From Hymenobacter ginkgonis (GTDB lineage Bacteria > Bacteroidota > Bacteroidia > Cytophagales > Hymenobacteraceae), in the NCBI RefSeq assembly GCF_009755225.1, contig NZ_WQKZ01000006.1, positions 155,048 through 219,047 of the forward strand: 64,000 nt of DNA. The letters run 5' to 3'. The position numbers and the translations under genes are program-made. Positions 44,111 to 51,600 of the stretch are shown in pieces (position 1 is the stretch's first letter; the number at the start of each line of letters is the position of its first letter). The notes under the pieces are model-generated. The model did no database searches. It worked only from the letters and a program-made list of their open reading frames with translations, and was not told where the DNA came from.

Positions 44111-46387
44111 ATGTACACCCTCAACGAGCTGAAGGACCGGCTGCTGTCCGACCTCAAGGAAATCGCTGAACAGCTGAACGTCGGCAACTTCAAGCGCCTG
44201 AGCAAGCAGGATTTGATTTATAAAATCCTCGACCAGCAGGCGGTGCTCCCGGCCGACCAGCTGCCCGGCAAAAAAGTGGCCGCCGCACCAGCCGCAGAGC
44301 CCGCCGCTACCCCCGCACCGCCTGCGCCGGTAGCGGAGGCCGTGCCTGCCGCCGAGCCTACCCCTGCCCGGGGCACCCGCGGTGGTGCCGGGCGCCGCCG
44401 GCCCGCTGTGGCCGAGCAGCCCTTTTCTGATGTAGCCGCGCCGGCCGCCAACGAAGCCGCTCCTACCCCCCCCGAAGCTGCGGTGGCCCCAGTAGAGCCT
44501 GCGAATGAAGTAGTTGTCGAAGTAGAGCAGCCTACCCGCCTCGAAGTAGTGGAGGCTGATGAACAAAATGTAGCAGCTATTTCGGTGGCAGCTGAGGAAG
44601 CTACCGTGCCGCCTACCGAAACCAACCCCACTGCCGAAACGCACTCGGCAGGCGAAAGTGCCCCCATCCGGCGCGAGCGGCGCGAGCGAGTAGACCGCGC
44701 CGGCCGCCCACTGCCGCGCCGCGATGCCAACCAGCCTGCCACTGCCGTAGCCAGCTCAGACGATACCACGCCGGCCACCGAAGGGGATGGCGCTACGGCC
44801 GAGCAGCCTGTTGCTGAGGCAGCTACCGTTACCGAAACCTACCCCGACCGCCGCGAAAGCCGCGAGCAGCGTTTCGACCGTGAAAACCGCGATGGCCGCG
44901 AGCCCCGCGACAACAACCCGCGCTTGGGCCGCAACGACCAGCCGCGCAACGAGTTTCGGGAGCCCCGCGAGCCGCGCGAAAATGGCAACGGCCAGGCCCG
45001 CTTCAACAACGACCAGCCGCGCGAGCCACGCCCCACCAATGGGGTAGGGGCTACCGACCAGCCCCGTCTCAGCCGTGAGGAGCGCTACGCCCAGCGCGAA
45101 GCCCAACGCCAGCAGCGCCGCGAAGAGCGCCAGCGCACGGGCGGCGATGGCCAGCCTGCTGGCGAGCAAGGGGCTGCTAGCCAGCCTGTAACGCCCAATG
45201 GCCAGCCCCAAGAGCGCCGCGAGGACAACCAGCGCCAGCAGCCCCAACGCCCACCCCGTGCCCCCGAGCTTGACCTCACCGTGCCCGGCTCGGGCACCTT
45301 GGAGCTGATGCCCGATGGGGGTTACGGCTTCCTACGCTCGCCGTATTACAACTATTTGGCTTCGCCCGACGATATTTATGTGTCGCCGCAGCAAGTGCGC
45401 CAGTACGGCCTGAAGGCGGGCGATACGGTGAGCTGCACCATGCGCCCGCCCCGCGAAAACGAAAAGTATTTCGCCCTGGTGAGCGTCGAAATGATGAACG
45501 GCCGTACGGTAGAGGAAGTACGCGACCGCGTGCCTTTCAACCACTTAACGCCGCTCTTTGCTGACCAAAAGCTGAAGCTTACTACCAAGCCTACCCAGGT
45601 GAGTACCCGTGTGCTCGACCTGTTTGCGCCCATCGGTAAAGGCCAGCGCGGGTTGATTGTGGCGCAGCCTAAAACGGGTAAAACCATTCTGCTGCAAGAA
45701 ATTGCCAACGCCGTTTCGGAAAACCACCCCGAGGTATACCTCATCATTCTGCTGATTGATGAGCGCCCCGAGGAAGTGACTGACATGGCGCGCTCGGTGA
45801 AAGCCGAAGTGCTCAGCTCGACCTTCGACGAGACGGCTGACCGCCACGTGAAAATCGCCGAAATGGCGCTTGACAAAGCGCGCCGCCTCGTAGAATGTGG
45901 CCACGACGTGGTGATTTTGCTCGACTCCATTACCCGCCTGGCGCGGGCCTACAACACGGTGCAGCCGTCGTCGTCGCGCATCCTTTCGGGTGGTATCGAC
46001 GCGGGAGCGTTGCAAAAGCCTAAGCGCTTCTTCGGTGCAGCTCGGAACATTGAAGGCCCTGGCTCGTTGACGATTATCGCTACGGCGCTTATCGAAACCG
46101 GCTCGAAGATGGACGAAGTTATCTTTGAAGAATTCAAGGGTACGGGCAACATGGAACTCCAGCTTGACCGCAAGCTGGCCAACAAGCGGGTGTTCCCGGC
46201 CATTGATATTCCGGCTTCCGGCACCCGCCGCGAAGACTTGCTGATGAGCCGCGACGAGCTGAGCCGCGTGTGGGTGCTGCGCAAATTCATGACCGACATG
46301 AGCGCCACTGAAGCTATGGAGTTCCTCAAAGACCGCATGAAAGGCACCAAGGATAACGAAGAATTCTTGCTGGCTATGAATGGCTAA
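44111..46387 (+). CDS. rho: Transcription termination factor Rho with long disordered insertion
   Basis: Encodes 758 residues, far above the roughly 420 of E. coli Rho. Residues 1-50 are the Rho_N helical domain (TLNELKDRLLSDLKEIAEQ). Residues about 50-380 are low complexity: first Ala/Pro/Glu-rich, then Arg/Asp/Gln/Asn-rich with repeats like REPREPREN. The RNA-binding and ATPase parts follow (about 385-758): GTLELMPDGGYGFLRSPYYNYL, then IGKGQRGLIVAQPKTGKT with the P-loop, LLIDERPEEVTDM, LLDSITRLARAYN and SRRILSGG-type loops. Such insertions are typical of Bacteroidota, and in Bacteroides the insertion is known to promote condensate formation. Monocistronic. Confidence 0.97.
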   Translation: MYTLNELKDRLLSDLKEIAEQLNVGNFKRLSKQDLIYKILDQQAVLPADQLPGKKVAAAPAAEPAATPAPPAPVAEAVPAAEPTPARGTRGGAGRRRPAVAEQPFSDVAAPAANEAAPTPPEAAVAPVEPANEVVVEVEQPTRLEVVEADEQNVAAISVAAEEATVPPTETNPTAETHSAGESAPIRRERRERVDRAGRPLPRRDANQPATAVASSDDTTPATEGDGATAEQPVAEAATVTETYPDRRESREQRFDRENRDGREPRDNNPRLGRNDQPRNEFREPREPRENGNGQARFNNDQPREPRPTNGVGATDQPRLSREERYAQREAQRQQRREERQRTGGDGQPAGEQGAASQPVTPNGQPQERREDNQRQQPQRPPRAPELDLTVPGSGTLELMPDGGYGFLRSPYYNYLASPDDIYVSPQQVRQYGLKAGDTVSCTMRPPRENEKYFALVSVEMMNGRTVEEVRDRVPFNHLTPLFADQKLKLTTKPTQVSTRVLDLFAPIGKGQRGLIVAQPKTGKTILLQEIANAVSENHPEVYLIILLIDERPEEVTDMARSVKAEVLSSTFDETADRHVKIAEMALDKARRLVECGHDVVILLDSITRLARAYNTVQPSSSRILSGGIDAGALQKPKRFFGAARNIEGPGSLTIIATALIETGSKMDEVIFEEFKGTGNMELQLDRKLANKRVFPAIDIPASGTRREDLLMSRDELSRVWVLRKFMTDMSATEAMEFLKDRMKGTKDNEEFLLAMNG

Positions 46388-46418
46388 GGCGTTGTTTTGC
46401 TGTTAAAGAAGCAAAAGA

Positions 46419-46505
46419 GAACGTCCTGCTGAGCTTGTCGAAGCAGCTCCCTCGCATCCTTCAACGAGGCGAGGGAGCTGCTTCGACAAGCTCAGCAGGA
46501 CGTTC
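46419..46505. repeat. Inverted-repeat element with perfect 37-bp arms
   Basis: Arms 46419-46455 and 46469-46505 are exact reverse complements, beginning GAACGTCCTGCTGAGC. The 13-base loop includes CTTCAAC. A T run follows. It separates the convergent rho and UbiA genes and is the best preserved long member of the family. Confidence 0.9.
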
Positions 46506-46522
46506 TTTTTTCTTATAAACTG

Positions 46523-47401
46523 TTACCCAAAATGCAGCACCAACATGGCTATGAACGCCGCGCTCAGGCACAGCGACGATACCTTGTTCATGCGCATTGT
46601 CCACTCAAAATTGGCTAGGGCGGGGTTGTTCCACGCTAGCCAGGTCCAGCGTGTAAACAGCGCCACTACGGGGCCCGTTGCCACCACGAACAGCAACAAA
46701 TTGCGCAGTTCGCCGCGTAGCCAGTAGGCCACGCCCATCGCCAGCGCGCCCGCCAGCAACCCGCCCGCCGCAAATACAAACGTGCCCCGAATACCTAACC
46801 GCAGGCTGAGTGTGCGGTCGCCGCGCTGGGCATCTTCTTGGTGCTGATAGATTTGGGTGAGGGGGTAGGACCCGCACAAAAACAGCGTGCTTACCAACGC
46901 CAGCAGCAAATTAGTCTTTTCAAATAGCTGGGTCGAGCCAGCCCCTACCCCCACCTGCGTCAGCAAGAAGGTGAAGGCGCCTTGGAAAACGACGACCACG
47001 GCAGTGCTCAGCAGCGGGTACTTTTTGAGCCGAATACCCTCGTAACTATACGCTTTAGACACCAGCAAATACACCACCACCAATGCCGCAAATTGCCAGC
47101 TCAGCAGCAAGGAGCCCACCACGGCCAGCGCATCGAAGACCCGCACTAGGTGCAGGAGTTGGGGCGTTACTTTAGGCGGCACTTTTAGGCCCCCAATACT
47201 GCCCTCATCGCGGTCGTAGTAAGAGTTATAGCCGTTGGAGGCCGGATACACCAGCAGGTGCAAAATACCAAATGCCGCGGCCGCCTGCCCCCAGCCAAAC
47301 GGCGTACGCAGCGCGCTGAGCCCAAACCAAAAGATGGGCATTAAAAACAGCGAAAACGGAATGCGCAGCAGCGGAAGCGCCTTTTTGTAAGCGGCAAGCA
47401 T
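46523..47401 (-). CDS. UbiA-family prenyltransferase
   Basis: Encodes 292 residues from the ATG at 47401, with about eight to nine predicted membrane helices. The polyprenyl-diphosphate/Mg2+ motifs are visible: SNGYNSYYDRDEGS (first Asp-rich motif, about 55-68) and IYQHQEDAQRGDRT (second, about 185-198). UbiA enzymes attach isoprenoid chains to aromatic acceptors in quinone, heme or pigment pathways. The acceptor is not apparent. It follows a methyltransferase gene on the same strand by 24 bases, a likely operon that could prenylate and methylate one aromatic compound. Bacteroidota pigment clusters contain similar pairs, but no other pigment gene is here. Confidence 0.88.
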   Translation of the reverse strand: MLAAYKKALPLLRIPFSLFLMPIFWFGLSALRTPFGWGQAAAAFGILHLLVYPASNGYNSYYDRDEGSIGGLKVPPKVTPQLLHLVRVFDALAVVGSLLLSWQFAALVVVYLLVSKAYSYEGIRLKKYPLLSTAVVVVFQGAFTFLLTQVGVGAGSTQLFEKTNLLLALVSTLFLCGSYPLTQIYQHQEDAQRGDRTLSLRLGIRGTFVFAAGGLLAGALAMGVAYWLRGELRNLLLFVVATGPVVALFTRWTWLAWNNPALANFEWTMRMNKVSSLCLSAAFIAMLVLHFG

Positions 47402-47425
47402 GGGGCGAATGTAGGGCGACCCAGG

Positions 47426-48223
47426 CTAAGCCTGAGTTGGATAGCCAACCAGATACGTGACGCGCGGCCCCCACCAGTGGCGCAACTGCCCCGCTTGCCA
47501 CTGGTAGCGGCCGGCCGGGTCGGCGCGCTGGGCCAGCGCCCGTAGCTCGGCGGGCGGGTACATACGCAAAATGGACACTACCCCATCCCAGATGGTAGTG
47601 AGTGGAATGAGGGGCAGCAAATACGTAAATACCAGTCTACTGAGCCGGAATGGCCGGAAAAAAGGCGTGAGCAGCAGCTGCGCCACGGGCAGCACCGTGA
47701 GGGCCAACCCGATTTCGAGCCAGCTTTTAGCTGCGCCTTCAAACACGCCGATGCCGGCGCCGCTAGCCACGGCATCGCGTAGCAGCGCTTCGGCCTGGGG
47801 CGGCGCAAAGTGGTGGAAAGCCGAAAACAGTACCCGAAAGCCCGCTAGGTCGGTGGGCACGGCCAAGGCATTGACGGGCGCGGCGTGGCCCCGAATGGCC
47901 CCGGCCGTGCGGCGTGCCACATCGGCCCAGGCAGTGGGCTGGGGGTAGAGGTCGGTAAGGAGCAGGTGCAGGCCGGCGGGGGTAGGGGGCTGTTGGCGCA
48001 GGGCAGCCAGTACGGTTTCGGTGCCGCCACCGGCGCCGGCGCCTAGCTCCAAGAGTTGGTTTTGCTGGGTGTCGCGCAGGGCCGCGGCTAGCAGTGGCGC
48101 CACCGGCCGGTAGATGCCTAGGCCGGAAATCATAAACCGCAGGTAATCCATTTGGCCTGTGCGCAGCACGGCCGGAAACCACGGCTGGTCTTCAAACTCA
48201 AATAAATGCAGGCGAAAGTTCAC
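47426..48223 (-). CDS. Class I SAM-dependent methyltransferase with C-terminal membrane segment
   Basis: Encodes 265 residues from a GTG at 48223 (a TTG two codons earlier also exists). The motif QLLELGAGAGGGTETVLAAL (about 54-73) is the SAM-binding motif I, and LLLTDLYPQP is motif II. FRVLFSAFHHFAPPQAEALL carries the typical post-motif helix. Residues about 175-215 (LALTVLPVAQLLLTPFF, VFTYLLPLIPLTTIWDG) are hydrophobic and probably associate with the membrane. The product likely methylates a lipid-soluble or prenylated compound, consistent with the UbiA gene 24 bases downstream. The substrate is unknown. Confidence 0.85.
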   Translation of the reverse strand: MNFRLHLFEFEDQPWFPAVLRTGQMDYLRFMISGLGIYRPVAPLLAAALRDTQQNQLLELGAGAGGGTETVLAALRQQPPTPAGLHLLLTDLYPQPTAWADVARRTAGAIRGHAAPVNALAVPTDLAGFRVLFSAFHHFAPPQAEALLRDAVASGAGIGVFEGAAKSWLEIGLALTVLPVAQLLLTPFFRPFRLSRLVFTYLLPLIPLTTIWDGVVSILRMYPPAELRALAQRADPAGRYQWQAGQLRHWWGPRVTYLVGYPTQA

Positions 48224-48272
48224 AGCCAAGCCTTACGCAAACGGCTGCCCGGAGTAAGCCTACCCCCAACAA

Positions 48273-48303
48273 AAAACCGCTGCCTGGCAAAGGCAGCGGT
48301 TTT
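48273..48303. terminator. Terminator between methyltransferase and DUF4197 genes
   Basis: AAAACCGCTGCC and GGCAGCGGTTTT form a 12-bp stem with a seven-base loop, downstream of the DUF4197 gene. Confidence 0.88.
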
Positions 48304-48331
48304 AAATAACTGTTTAATTAGCTCAGCGCGA

Positions 48332-49099
48332 CTACTTTCCGCCGATGCCAAATACCTTTTGAAGGAGTGAGGTAGTACGGGCCACGGGGTTTTCCCGAAT
48401 ATCGGCCTCCTGCTGCGCGATGAGCGTGAACAAGCCGTCGATGGCTTTGCCAGTGGCGTACTGGTTAAGGTCGGTTTGCACGGGCGTCACAAGCGGCAGC
48501 TTGTTATAAGTAGTCGTGAGGGTCGAGTAATATTTGGTAGCGTCCACTTTGTCAAGGCTTTGCTGCATAATGGGCATAAATGCCGTGGTGAGCTGGCTGG
48601 TGGTAGTACGCTTCAGATACTGCGTAGCGGCGTCCTTCTGGCCCGTCAGGATATTCCACACGTCGCTGAAAGTCAAGTTCTTGATGGCATTGATAAAAAT
48701 TGGCTTGGCGCTTTTGGCTGCGTCCTCGGCGCCGCGGTTCAGCGACAGCTCAAACTTATCGACCTGGCTGCCCAGCCCAATGCCGCGCAGGGTAGAGGCG
48801 GCGCGCTGCATTTCGGGTGGGAAAGGGATGTGAATGAGCTTGTTAAGATTAAAGCCATCGGTTTGCGAAGCTTGGTCGGCTCCTTTGCTAATGCCTTGCA
48901 GCAGGGCTTCTTTGAGGCCACTGGCTGCTTCGTTGCTGGTGAGGCCGCCTACGGCGGTGGAAGAAGTAGGGGTAGTCGTAGTTTTCTTGGTGCTTGGGAG
49001 CTTAAAGCCACCCAGGCCAGGAATAGTAACGGTTTGGGCTACTGAAACTTGGGCAAAAATGCCAACGAATAGCAGTGCGAGCAGCAAACGATTTTTCAT
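48332..49099 (-). CDS. DUF4197 protein, exported
   Basis: Encodes 255 residues from the ATG at 49099. A signal peptide (MKNRLLLALLFVGIFAQVSVAQ) is followed by a Thr/Ser-rich linker, then the DUF4197 domain (about 50-255): GLKEALLQGISKGADQAS, IPFPPEMQRAASTLRGIG, FELSLNRGAEDAAKSAKPIF and YNKLPLVTPVQTDLNQYATGKAIDGLF. DUF4197 proteins are helical and periplasmic, of unknown function. A promoter is not clear. The gene appears to stand alone. Confidence 0.93.
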   Translation of the reverse strand: MKNRLLLALLFVGIFAQVSVAQTVTIPGLGGFKLPSTKKTTTTPTSSTAVGGLTSNEAASGLKEALLQGISKGADQASQTDGFNLNKLIHIPFPPEMQRAASTLRGIGLGSQVDKFELSLNRGAEDAAKSAKPIFINAIKNLTFSDVWNILTGQKDAATQYLKRTTTSQLTTAFMPIMQQSLDKVDATKYYSTLTTTYNKLPLVTPVQTDLNQYATGKAIDGLFTLIAQQEADIRENPVARTTSLLQKVFGIGGK

Positions 49100-49356
49100 A
49101 AGTAAAAGAGAAGCGGATGTTAACAAAGTAAACGTTGAGTAAACAAATTACCGTCGAGCTACCCAACCACGGCCAGCTTTGGCAAGTGCCCTACTCCTAG
49201 CCAAAAGCTGTACCAAACTTGTATGGCTCGCCTCTGAGCTAGGTGCAATCGGGAATAATAGGTGGGTGAATTGGGCGGGCAGCGCAGCCCCGAAATGCCG
49301 TTCCCTACCGCCGGTAAGGGGGGGTAGGAACCGCGCCAACTACTGGAAAGAAAAAG

Positions 49357-49861
49357 CTAAGCCATTGTTTCGCCGAGGCTTGGGGAGCGCAGTACGCGCC
49401 ACGTCGCCCACAGCGAACCCAGCAGCCACGGCAAGCTAAAGCCTGCGCACACGCGGTACGCCATAATGAAGCTTATGTGGTACCCGGCCTGGCAGCCCAG
49501 TGTGCCCACCCCTACGGTAACTTCAAAAAGAACCAGCATGCCTAGCAATGCCCCCACCATTTTAAGGCCAGAAACGGGCAGCGAGTAGGGCCGTAGCAGC
49601 CAGCGCATAGGCCATTGGCGCAGCCAACCAAACGCTAGAGCTGGCAGCGTGGCAATCGTTAAAACTGCTCCAAAAAAAGCCGCTGGTATACCGCACCAAG
49701 CGTAGGGCATACGGCGGTTCGCCGGTTGGCCAGCTGGCGTGGATAGGGCCACTTATGAGTACCGCCACTGCTAAGCTTAAGGGCAGCACTAGCCCCACAC
49801 CACTCCAAAATGTAAGTTTAAATTGCCGGCTGGCTAAAGCGGCGGGGGTAGGGGCAGGCAT
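49357..49861 (-). pseudogene. Membrane-protein gene split by a frameshift in a T7 run
   Basis: Two overlapping minus-strand frames together encode one plausible membrane protein. The first starts at the ATG at 49861 and continues to RLVRYTSGFF. The second continues as GAVLTIATLPALAFGW and ends SLGETMA at 49357. They meet exactly at a run of seven T (minus strand; A7 at 49672-49678). Removing one T restores a single frame of 167 codons with four to five hydrophobic segments and no stop. So the gene is a recent pseudogene, a phase-variable gene, or carries a sequencing error. It lies next to the DUF4173 cluster, divergent from its regulator operon. The family is not recognised. Confidence 0.7.
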
Positions 49862-49914
49862 CAGCTTTGTTCGATTTAGTCAAATGAAGTAACCAACATA
49901 ACCTGCTTTCGTAT

Positions 49915-49938
49915 TAGCTTTGCATTACAAAGTACTTC
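49915..49938 (+). promoter_or_regulatory. Promoter with AAAGTACTT operator, copy 1
   Basis: -7 box TAGCTTTG (49915-49922) is followed six bases later by AAAGTACTTC (49929-49938), a near-palindrome shared with copies at 51017 and 51587. It drives the membrane protein/regulator operon. Confidence 0.65.
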
Positions 49939-49948
49939 ACCGCTCCGC

Positions 49949-50629
49949 ATGAAGCCCGCCGCTCAAGACCCGCTTGCCCAACTCACCGAAATCCGCGCCA
50001 TTATGGAGCGCAGTTCGCGCTTTCTGTCCCTCAGCGGTTTAAGTGGGGTAGGGGCGGGCGTGGTGGCGCTGGCGGGCACAGCCATCGGCCACTACTACCT
50101 GCGCCAAGAGTACGGTGAGCAAGGCTACCAGCGGCTGTTCCAAACCTCGGAAGCCGAGCGGCTGGCGGCCCTACCATTTTTGCTAGGCCTGGCCCTGGCC
50201 ATGATGGCGGCCGCTGTGCTGGTAGCTGCCGTGTTCACGCTACGCCGCACCCGCCGCGACGGCCTGCGCTCGCTGTGGACGGCCCCGGCCCGGCGGCTGT
50301 TGGTGGCGCTGCTTATTCCGGTAGCGGCAGGCGGGCTTTTTTGCCTCAAACTCTACCTCAGCAATGCCGTGGAGCTGGTAGTGCCGGGCATGCTCGTGTT
50401 CTACGGCTTGGCTTTGCTCAACGGCAGCAAGTACACCCTGGACGAGATTAGGTACTTGGGGCTAACCCAAATAGCCCTAGGGCTGGTGGCGCTGCTGGTG
50501 CCGGGCTACGGCCTGCTGCTCTTTGGCGCGGGCTTCGGGCTGGGGCATATTGGCTACGGCCTACTGATGTATAACCGCTACGAACGGCCGGCTAGAGTTG
50601 CCGCTGGCCGGGCGAATATTGCCCCGTGA
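49949..50629 (+). CDS. Integral membrane protein co-expressed with a winged-helix regulator
   Basis: Encodes 226 residues with about six predicted membrane helices (LSGVGAGVVALAGTAIGHYY, LLGLALAMMAAAVLVAAVF, LLVALLIPVAAGGLFCLKL, VVPGMLVFYGLALL, QIALGLVALLVPGYGLLLF and GLGHIGYGLLMY). Its start, LAQLTEIRAIMERSSRFLS, is a short amphipathic region. I know this type of protein only as uncharacterised in Bacteroidota. Its last bases overlap the GTG of the regulator gene by four (GTGA), so translation is coupled. Coupling suggests it senses something at the membrane and affects the regulator, a guess from arrangement alone. Confidence 0.85.
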   Translation: MKPAAQDPLAQLTEIRAIMERSSRFLSLSGLSGVGAGVVALAGTAIGHYYLRQEYGEQGYQRLFQTSEAERLAALPFLLGLALAMMAAAVLVAAVFTLRRTRRDGLRSLWTAPARRLLVALLIPVAAGGLFCLKLYLSNAVELVVPGMLVFYGLALLNGSKYTLDEIRYLGLTQIALGLVALLVPGYGLLLFGAGFGLGHIGYGLLMYNRYERPARVAAGRANIAP

Positions 50630-50919
50630 AGTACGCCATCCACACCCTCAACAAAGCCTTCGACCACCGCGTGCGGCTGGGCGTAATGGCAGTGCTGCTG
50701 GCCAATGAATTGGTGAGCTTCAACGACTTAAAAGAAAGCCTCGACCTCACCGATGGCAACTTGGCCTCGCACGTAGCCGCTCTCGAAAAAGCGGGTTACG
50801 TATTGGTTAGCAAGCAATTCGTTGGGAAGAAGCCCAATACCACTTATGCCGCCACTACCGAAGGCAAGCTAGCTTTTCAACAACACTTAGCAGCTCTTGA
50901 GAAGTTATTAAGAAGTTAG
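50626..50919 (+). CDS. Small winged-helix regulator, HTH_27/MarR-like
   Basis: Encodes 97 residues from a GTG at 50626. A compact winged helix is plain: FDHRVRLGVMAVLLANELVSFNDLKESLDLTDGNLASHVAALEKAGYV, where NLASHVAALEKAGY is the recognition helix and YVLVSKQFVGKKPNTTYAAT the wing. This is the ArsR/MarR-like PF13601 type that binds DNA as a dimer. No Cys pair or extra sensor is present. The gene is translationally coupled to the membrane protein. The palindrome TAAAGTACTTTA occurs upstream of its own operon and the next two units, so it is the best candidate to bind there. Confidence 0.92.
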   Translation: MKYAIHTLNKAFDHRVRLGVMAVLLANELVSFNDLKESLDLTDGNLASHVAALEKAGYVLVSKQFVGKKPNTTYAATTEGKLAFQQHLAALEKLLRS

Positions 50920-50935
50920 GTGTATGATAGTTAAC

Positions 50936-50996
50936 GCCACAGGGCAGACTTGCCAAGCTTGCACTGTGGCGAAGCTACTTGAGTAGCCTTTTTTTT
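50936..50996 (+). terminator. Terminator after the regulator operon
   Basis: A GCCACAG/CTGTGGC stem (50936-50970) is followed by a second stem GCTACT-TG-AGTAGC and eight T. Confidence 0.75.
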
Positions 50997-51002
50997 AGTC
51001 TT

Positions 51003-51027
51003 TCACTTTGCAAAATAAAGTACTTTA
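51003..51027 (+). promoter_or_regulatory. Promoter with TAAAGTACTTTA operator, copy 2
   Basis: TCACTTTG (51003-51010), one base from the -7 consensus, then the perfect 12-bp palindrome TAAAGTACTTTA (51016-51027). It lies 14 bases before the ATG at 51041. Confidence 0.65.
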
Positions 51028-51040
51028 AATAAAAAGGAAA

Positions 51041-51553
51041 ATGCATAACACTAATTTTTTGGAAGCAACGCCCCCAGCCTTACTGCCCATCGCGGCCCAG
51101 CCGCCGCCCCTCATGGAGGATTACGACCCGTGGCAGGATATAGTCCGGAACGCCTGCTGGTTAGCCGCACTGATGCAAGTGAAGGATACCATCAACATCG
51201 TCTTACTGCTGTGCGATGGGTCACTATTTTTCGGTATCCTCTTCGGCTTTGGTGTCCCTGGCTTAGTGCTGTATGCGCTGCGGTGGCGGCAGTTGCGGCG
51301 GCGGGTAGGGCGTGGTTTCATCCTGCTGCTGGCGAGCCTAAGTCTAAGCCACGAGGTTTTTTGGGCCCAATTTTTCCAAAAGGACGCAGTTAGCGCCGAC
51401 TCAATGGCTAATGTAGGCCTATTAATAGCTCTTTATTGGTTAGGCACGGCGCTGTGTGCCCTGCAACTCATATCGGTGCTCATCTCATGCACAGTTAGTG
51501 ATTTTCACAAAGTCCCTTCTGCATCTGGAGAAAATCAATTGCTGCACGAGTAA
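51041..51553 (+). CDS. Small membrane protein of the regulated cluster
   Basis: Encodes 170 residues with three to four predicted membrane helices (INIVLLLCDGSLFFGILFGF, VPGLVLYALRW, GFILLLASLSL and GLLIALYWLGTALCALQLISVLI). Residues about 45-110 share VPGLVLYALRW and the following charged turn with the 56971 gene product, so these are paralogues. No known family. It has its own copy of the TAAAGTACTTTA promoter/operator, so it is predicted to be in the same regulon as the neighbouring units. A ribosome-binding A/G stretch precedes the ATG. Confidence 0.78.
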   Translation: MHNTNFLEATPPALLPIAAQPPPLMEDYDPWQDIVRNACWLAALMQVKDTINIVLLLCDGSLFFGILFGFGVPGLVLYALRWRQLRRRVGRGFILLLASLSLSHEVFWAQFFQKDAVSADSMANVGLLIALYWLGTALCALQLISVLISCTVSDFHKVPSASGENQLLHE

Positions 51554-51572
51554 ACCTCTTTTTTTGCCCTAT

Positions 51573-51596
51573 ATACTTTGAAAAGCAAAGTTCTTT
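51573..51596 (+). promoter_or_regulatory. Promoter with AAAGTTCTTT operator, copy 3
   Basis: ATACTTTG (51573-51580) as -7-like box, then AAAGTTCTTT (51587-51596), one base from the palindrome AAAGTACTTT. It lies directly before the DUF4173 gene. Confidence 0.55.
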
Positions 51597-51600
51597 AAAC

